9,421 nt of DNA from an uncultured Bacteroidota bacterium (GTDB taxonomy: Bacteria; Bacteroidota; Bacteroidia; Chitinophagales; Chitinophagaceae): positions 1 to 9,421 of the forward strand of contig CAILMA010000601.1 of NCBI GenBank assembly GCA_903835145.1. The letters are read 5' to 3'. The translations under genes and the position numbers were made by a program. This document shows positions 6,121 to 9,421 of the stretch, one piece after another; the first letter of the stretch is position 1; the number at the start of each line of letters is the position of its first letter. A model generated the notes under the pieces. It did no database searches, was not told the origin of the DNA, and worked only from the letters and a program-made list of their open reading frames with translations.

Positions 6121-6300
6121 CCCTACTCCTTCACAAAACGCTGCACTGCAACCCCGCCATCTGCACCAACAACCCGCACAAAGTAAACGCCGGCCTGCAA
6201 GTTTTTAACGGCAATGGCTGCTTGGGTGGTGTTTGCGGGTGGGTGGGAGTCGTAGACCACCTGACCTACAAGATTAGTAACTGTTACAGATTGTATAGGA
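6121..6300 (-). repeat. Sorting-domain DNA cassette, copy 1
   Basis: This segment encodes the last ~58 codons and stop of the NHL gene at 6123-7490. It aligns without gaps to 8188-8367 with about 28 differences in 180 positions (hand count, about 84% identity). It includes an exact 31-base block (6200-6230 equals 8267-8297) followed by a 16-base exact block. Similarity falls away towards 6300 and continues only a few bases past the stop. Confidence 0.85.
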
Positions 6301-7490
6301 AGCCCTGATTTTAATGTAACAATATCCTCAGCAGGGTTTGGGTACAAGGCAATACTGGTGCTGCCTAAAACCACTTCTTCTACGTCTGTTGCTTTGTAAT
6401 TGCAGGTGACATGCGTTATCCTACGTACTCTATGATTATAATAGTCAGCGACATAGAGCATACCATATTTATCAATTGCGACACCAGTTGGATGATTAAA
6501 CTCCGCAGCTGTTGCCGTACCTCCATCTCCAGAGTAACCAGCTGTGCCATTTCCCGCTACCGTGGTAATAATACCAGTTGTAGCATCAACGCGCCTAACG
6601 CGCTGGTTGTTTTCATCCGAGAAAAACATATTTCCGCAGCTATCGAAACAAATAGCAGTGGTTTTATTGATTTGAGCTGCTGTCGCCGGACCTCCGTCAC
6701 CCGAATATCCTACAGTACCATTACCAACCACAGTAGTGACTATCCCCGTTGCATAGTCGACTTTCCTGATCCTGCCATTGTTCCAGTCACCAATATATAG
6801 GTTACCAACTTTATCAACAACAAGCCCAAATACCTTGCTGAAATTTGCAGCCGTTGCCGGTCCCCCGTCCCCTGAATAGCCATTCGTGCCATTGCCTGCA
6901 TAAGCTTCGATAATTCCACTAACCATATTTATTTTTCGAACTCTATAGTTATAACCATCGGAAACATACAAAAAAGCATTTAAAGTGTCAATGCAAATGC
7001 ATGAAATTGTGTTGAATTTCGCATATTTAGCATTAGCTCCATCGCCAAAATCCCCAACTAATCGACACCCAGCAAATGTATCAATAAGACCAGTTGTAAA
7101 AGTAACTTTCCGAATTTCACTATACCATTGGTCAGCTATATAGGTATTATTCGTCCGATCCGAGCAAACAGCATAGGGACCGAAAACTCCGGCGCAAGTC
7201 GCTAATCCACCGTCTCCACCGAATCCGAAAGATGAAGCGGTGTCGCTACCCGCCAGCGTAGTTATTATATTCGTGGCAAAAGAAACTTTTCTAACGAAAG
7301 AATTTTCGCAAATCAACAAGTTTCCAATGTTATCGACAGAAATTCCAATTGGAAATGAAATTTCAGCTGTTGACGCTTGACCATTGTCTCCAGAATAGCC
7401 AGATGCCCCATCACCAACATACATTAAAATCCTCTGTCCATCCGCAAAATATGCTGATAATAGCAAAAAAATCAAAAATAACTTTTTCAT
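6123..7490 (-). CDS. Secreted six-bladed NHL-repeat propeller with T9SS type A sorting domain
   Basis: A complete 455-residue protein exported by the Sec system and then the type IX secretion system. The signal peptide is at residues 1-19 (M-K-K-L-F-L-I-F-L-L-L-S-A-Y-F-A-D-G-Q). Six repeats of about 57 residues fill 23-361 and should close into a six-bladed beta-propeller. The last three are the most regular, with G-N-G-T-x-G-Y-S-G-D-G-G-x-A-T-A-A, then G-N-(L/M)-(Y/F)-(I/F) and (R/I)-R-(K/R)-V-D. Repeats 1-3 have drifted. Residues 379-455 form the T9SS C-terminal domain, with Y-P-N-P-A-E-D, N-L-V-G-Q-V-V, G-V-Y-F-V-R-V and the terminal R-F-V-K-E. Such proteins are usually released or anchored at the cell surface; ligand binding or adhesion is likely but no target can be named. 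The ATG at 7490 is 6 bases after the stop of the upstream gene, so the two form an operon. The nearly identical tail of the gene at 8190 is notable. Confidence 0.93.
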   Translation of the reverse strand: MKKLFLIFLLLSAYFADGQRILMYVGDGASGYSGDNGQASTAEISFPIGISVDNIGNLLICENSFVRKVSFATNIITTLAGSDTASSFGFGGDGGLATCAGVFGPYAVCSDRTNNTYIADQWYSEIRKVTFTTGLIDTFAGCRLVGDFGDGANAKYAKFNTISCICIDTLNAFLYVSDGYNYRVRKINMVSGIIEAYAGNGTNGYSGDGGPATAANFSKVFGLVVDKVGNLYIGDWNNGRIRKVDYATGIVTTVVGNGTVGYSGDGGPATAAQINKTTAICFDSCGNMFFSDENNQRVRRVDATTGIITTVAGNGTAGYSGDGGTATAAEFNHPTGVAIDKYGMLYVADYYNHRVRRITHVTCNYKATDVEEVVLGSTSIALYPNPAEDIVTLKSGLPIQSVTVTNLVGQVVYDSHPPANTTQAAIAVKNLQAGVYFVRVVGADGGVAVQRFVKE

Positions 7491-7496
7491 TCTTTA

Positions 7497-7958
7497 TCAA
7501 AATTGAATTTTCAAAGTATGATTTGATGAGGTATCAACGTAGACAGTACCATTGGGGAACCAAAAAGGAGGAGCAGTACCAGCATACGTATTATAAGTTG
7601 CTGGAGCCATCCAAAGGTTATTGATATGGAAGGTACCCGCAGATACGGCCGTGATACCGTGCCCAAAAACGCCTGCGCAAGCAAGTGCACCCGCAATTAA
7701 ATTACCGCAGCCGCCAAGGATTGAGGAATACTGCCCGCCATTGGTATTGGCGCAGCCACCGGCTATGAAGTTGAAAGAATTGCCATTTATTAAGTTGCAC
7801 AAACCGCCAGTTATTGAGGAATAATCTCCAGTTGGTATACTGTTGCAGTTATTAACGTTATTGTGGCTCACTTTTCGGAGTAGTTTCTGACTACGTCGCA
7901 GAGCCCCAAAATCTCCTGATTGGTGTTGAATAGTGTACTGATAACTTCTTACAACCAT
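7497..7958 (-). CDS. Short glycine-rich beta-helix protein resembling fibre-tip / trimeric adhesin head
   Basis: A 153-residue protein. Residues 46-91 hold three head-type coils of 15-16 residues: Y-S-S-I-T-G-G-L-C-N, F-N-F-I-A-G-G-C-A-N and Y-S-S-I-L-G-G-C-G-N. The GG pairs are at 51, 67 and 82. This pattern is like the S-x-I-x-G-G-x-x-N coils of YadA-like heads and phage or virus fibres. Residues 92-115 (A-C-A-G-V-F-G-H-G-I-T-A then F-H-I-N-N-L-W-M) and the ending N-G-T-V-Y-V-D resemble the cap that follows such coils in phage tail fibres. Cysteines recur once per coil (C38, C54, C69, C84, plus C94). No signal peptide or sorting domain is visible, so the route out of the cell is unclear. 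It may be a short complete protein or a remnant of a longer fibre. It is first in an operon with the NHL/T9SS gene 6 bases downstream. The family resemblance is from memory of sequence patterns. Confidence 0.72.
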   Translation of the reverse strand: MVVRSYQYTIQHQSGDFGALRRSQKLLRKVSHNNVNNCNSIPTGDYSSITGGLCNLINGNSFNFIAGGCANTNGGQYSSILGGCGNLIAGALACAGVFGHGITAVSAGTFHINNLWMAPATYNTYAGTAPPFWFPNGTVYVDTSSNHTLKIQF

Positions 7959-7977
7959 GGTACAAGCTTGTTATGTA

Positions 7978-8009
7978 TAAAATTAGCAAAAAGAGTGCTA
8001 TTTAAGCAA
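7978..8009 (-). promoter_or_regulatory. Candidate promoter of the fibre-tip/NHL operon
   Basis: On the minus strand, TTG (complement of 8007-8009) is followed after 21 bases by TAATTTTA (complement of 7978-7985), one mismatch from the Bacteroidota -7 box TAnnTTTG. Transcription would start near 7972, about 14 bases before the ATG at 7958. The short leader matches the style of the other promoters in the window. Confidence 0.4.
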
Positions 8010-8125
8010 GAAAAACCGGATATTTATTCAATAAAAATCAAATTTTTAATTGAATGTAACTGTGGGTTAATAGCCTTGCAATTACAAAACATGGATTAAA
8101 TAACCCGGTTTATTCTGCCGGCCAG

Positions 8126-8156
8126 TTGTGGAGAGGGAAACATTCCGTCTCCACAA
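8126..8156. terminator. Strong 31-base hairpin between the two NHL loci
   Basis: TTGTGGAGA (8126-8134) and TCTCCACAA (8148-8156) pair perfectly. After a single G-G mismatch the stem continues as GGAA (8136-8139) with TTCC (8143-8146), closing on an ACA triloop. It starts 34 bases beyond the stop codon of the minus-strand NHL gene at 8190 and lies ahead of the promoter of the next operon, so a transcription stop for the upstream gene is the simplest reading. There is no T-tract on the minus strand, which is not unusual in Bacteroidota. Confidence 0.5.
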
Positions 8157-8187
8157 ATAATGAAAATATTATATTTATTATATACAC

Positions 8188-8367
8188 CCCTACTCCTTCA
8201 AAAAGCGCTGCACCACCACGCCGCCATCTGCACCTACAACCCGCATAAAATAAACCCCGGGCTGCCAGTTTTTAACGGCAATGGCTGCTTGGGTGGTATT
8301 TGCGGGTGGGTGGGTATCGTAGACCGACTGACCTACGAGGTTAGTGATGCTGAGGGATTGGATAGGG
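8188..8367 (-). repeat. Sorting-domain DNA cassette, copy 2
   Basis: The direct-repeat partner of 6121-6300, in the same orientation, encodes the end of the second NHL protein. See copy 1 for the match statistics. The upstream parts of the two sorting domains (ending S-T-S-I-A-L-Y-P-N-P against S-N-G-I-E-L-R-P-N-P) are much less alike than the cassette itself. Confidence 0.85.
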
Positions 8368-9421
8368 AAGGGTGCTGAAATATAAAGAACGGACTGGGCG
8401 GGATTTGGCCGCAACTCAATACCATTGCTGCCATTCAAAGTACTAACGCCTTCATTGGCCTTAGTGAGCACATGCACCGCCGAAACTACCGAATCACTGC
8501 AACCATAAACCACTGCAGTTATTGAATCAACATTCATGGTTTTTACATACTGCACATAGGGCACTGACGTAGTAGCAAAAAGTGCTCCCTTGTTGTACCA
8601 TTTTATAGTGTAGGAATAGCCTGAATATATCAAGGATGCTGTTACAGTTACGGTATCACTTATAATGGCAGTAGCAGGTGCCGATAAAGTTATGTGCGTG
8701 CGGCCCGGCATGGTTACTTTGCGAATACGATTATTTGATTCATCAGAAAAGTAAATATTACCACATTCATCGACAGCAACACCCTCAGGGTAGCTTATTT
8801 GGGCTGAATCTGATAGTCCGCCATCGCCTGAAAACCCAGTCATACCATTGCCAGCTATTGTGTAGACAAAACCTAAAGAATCGACGACGCGAATACGGCT
8901 GTTATACATGTCTGCAACAAACAAATTCTTTTCTCTGTCAAAACAAAGGGCGAAGGGATCAATTTTCACGTCAGCCTCAGGCAAGCCTTCTCCGCTATAC
9001 CCTAAAGTTCCGTCTCCTGCAACCGTTGAAATTATATTTGTATAATGGTCTATTTTTCTCAATCTTCCATTACCCCAATCTGCTATTAATACGTTTAAAT
9101 ATTCGTCTATTGCAATTCCTGTTGCTCTGATGGCCGCAGAATCCGCACAACCTCCGTCACCGGAGAAGCCATAAATTCCATTCCCGGCGATTGAATTTAT
9201 AATTCCGGTTGTATCAACTTTTCTGATTCTGTGGTTATTATTATCGACTATGTAAATATTTCCTAATAAGTCAGCACAAACGAACTCTGGACCATTTAGC
9301 GAAGCTGAAGTTGCGATGCCACCGTCGCCGGCAAAAGCAGCTGTTCCGTTACCTGCAAAAGTTGATATAATACTGGTTGATGTGTTTACCGAACGTATTC
9401 TATTATTTCCGAGGTCAGCAA
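8190..9421 (-). CDS. NHL-repeat protein with Ig-like domain and T9SS sorting domain (5' end outside window)
   Basis: The frame is open from the window edge at 9421 to the TAG at 8190-8192, giving 409 visible residues. A start at the TTG at 9062 would be wrong, because the in-frame sequence before it is clear NHL repeat. Visible order: the end of one blade, then four full NHL blades of about 56 residues (each opening A-G-(N/D)-G and carrying F/Y-(S/A)-G-(D/E)-G, then a D-x-x-x-N-(I/L)-Y/F strand and R-(I/L)-R-K-(V/I)-D). Next is an Ig-like beta-sandwich (about 8466-8693: D-T-V-T-V-T-A-S-L, Y-T-I-K-W-Y-N-K-G, V-D-S-I-T-A-V-V-Y). Last is a T9SS type A domain (8193-8423: R-P-N-P-A-Q-S, N-L-V-G-Q-S-V-Y, G-V-Y-F-M-R-V, R-F-L-K-E). 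The protein is presumably secreted and surface-associated. It lies 231 bases upstream of the fibre-tip/NHL operon, same strand, with a hairpin between, so it is probably a separate transcript. Confidence 0.93.
   Translation of the reverse strand, partial: ADLGNNRIRSVNTSTSIISTFAGNGTAAFAGDGGIATSASLNGPEFVCADLLGNIYIVDNNNHRIRKVDTTGIINSIAGNGIYGFSGDGGCADSAAIRATGIAIDEYLNVLIADWGNGRLRKIDHYTNIISTVAGDGTLGYSGEGLPEADVKIDPFALCFDREKNLFVADMYNSRIRVVDSLGFVYTIAGNGMTGFSGDGGLSDSAQISYPEGVAVDECGNIYFSDESNNRIRKVTMPGRTHITLSAPATAIISDTVTVTASLIYSGYSYTIKWYNKGALFATTSVPYVQYVKTMNVDSITAVVYGCSDSVVSAVHVLTKANEGVSTLNGSNGIELRPNPAQSVLYISAPFPIQSLSITNLVGQSVYDTHPPANTTQAAIAVKNWQPGVYFMRVVGADGGVVVQRFLKE

Noticed and set aside
5911..6186. 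91-residue plus-strand frame across the gap upstream of 6123
   Set aside because: It runs into the antisense of the T9SS sorting domain and through the hairpin region; composition does not look coding and no domain is visible.
5498..7513. A shared 13-base string (TTGAATTTTCAAA) near the 3' ends of the small membrane protein gene and the fibre-tip gene
   Set aside because: It is short, AT-rich and in both cases encodes the C-terminal K-I-Q residues; coincidence is the likelier explanation than an attachment site.
7497..7958. Prophage tail-fibre gene, implying a prophage here
   Set aside because: No other phage genes (baseplate, capsid, integrase, lysis) are in the window and the neighbours are T9SS surface proteins; only the fibre-like fold is claimed.

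Overview
The window looks like a chromosomal segment from a member of the Bacteroidota, probably Chitinophagia or a related class; the genus cannot be fixed from the sequence. Four things point there: two C-terminal type IX secretion (T9SS) sorting domains; a lipoprotein whose mature N-terminus (C-K-E-D) resembles the Bacteroidota surface-export signal; start regions with TTG / TAnnTTTG-like promoter boxes and no clear Shine-Dalgarno sequence; and a cluster of TTTGCG-type repeats of a kind often seen between genes in this phylum.

Left part, plus strand (1-5482). The tail of an upstream membrane-protein gene (1-78) is followed by a 464-base gap. That gap holds an 18-unit TTTGC repeat (175-341) and a set of competing inverted repeats (421-507). 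Then come five genes in the same direction: a class I SAM-dependent methyltransferase (543-1364), a secreted protein of unknown function (1461-2120), a YqgE/AlgH family protein (2303-2890), a probable surface lipoprotein of unknown function (2923-3510), and uvrC (3653-5482), the nuclease subunit of nucleotide excision repair. The gaps between them (32 to 182 bases) and the separate candidate promoters suggest that most are transcribed independently. Their products do not form an obvious shared pathway.

Right part, minus strand (5495-9421). A small AT-rich single-pass membrane protein converges on uvrC with a 12-base gap. Beyond a gap containing a complex hairpin (6005-6058) lies a minus-strand surface-protein cluster. 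In transcription order it contains: an NHL-repeat protein with an Ig-like domain and a T9SS domain, whose 5' end lies beyond the window (8190-9421); a strong hairpin (8126-8156); and a two-gene operon. The operon encodes a short glycine-rich beta-helix protein resembling phage fibre tips or trimeric-adhesin heads (7497-7958) and, 6 bases later, a complete six-bladed NHL propeller with its own T9SS domain (6123-7490). The two NHL proteins share a sorting-domain DNA cassette that differs at about 28 of 180 positions by hand count, including a 31-base exact block, while the sequence just upstream diverges. This suggests recent duplication or gene conversion of the secretion tag.

No tRNA, rRNA, CRISPR array, transposase or integrase was seen. 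The most unusual element is the fibre-tip-like gene coupled to a T9SS propeller. Its role is inferred from sequence pattern only.
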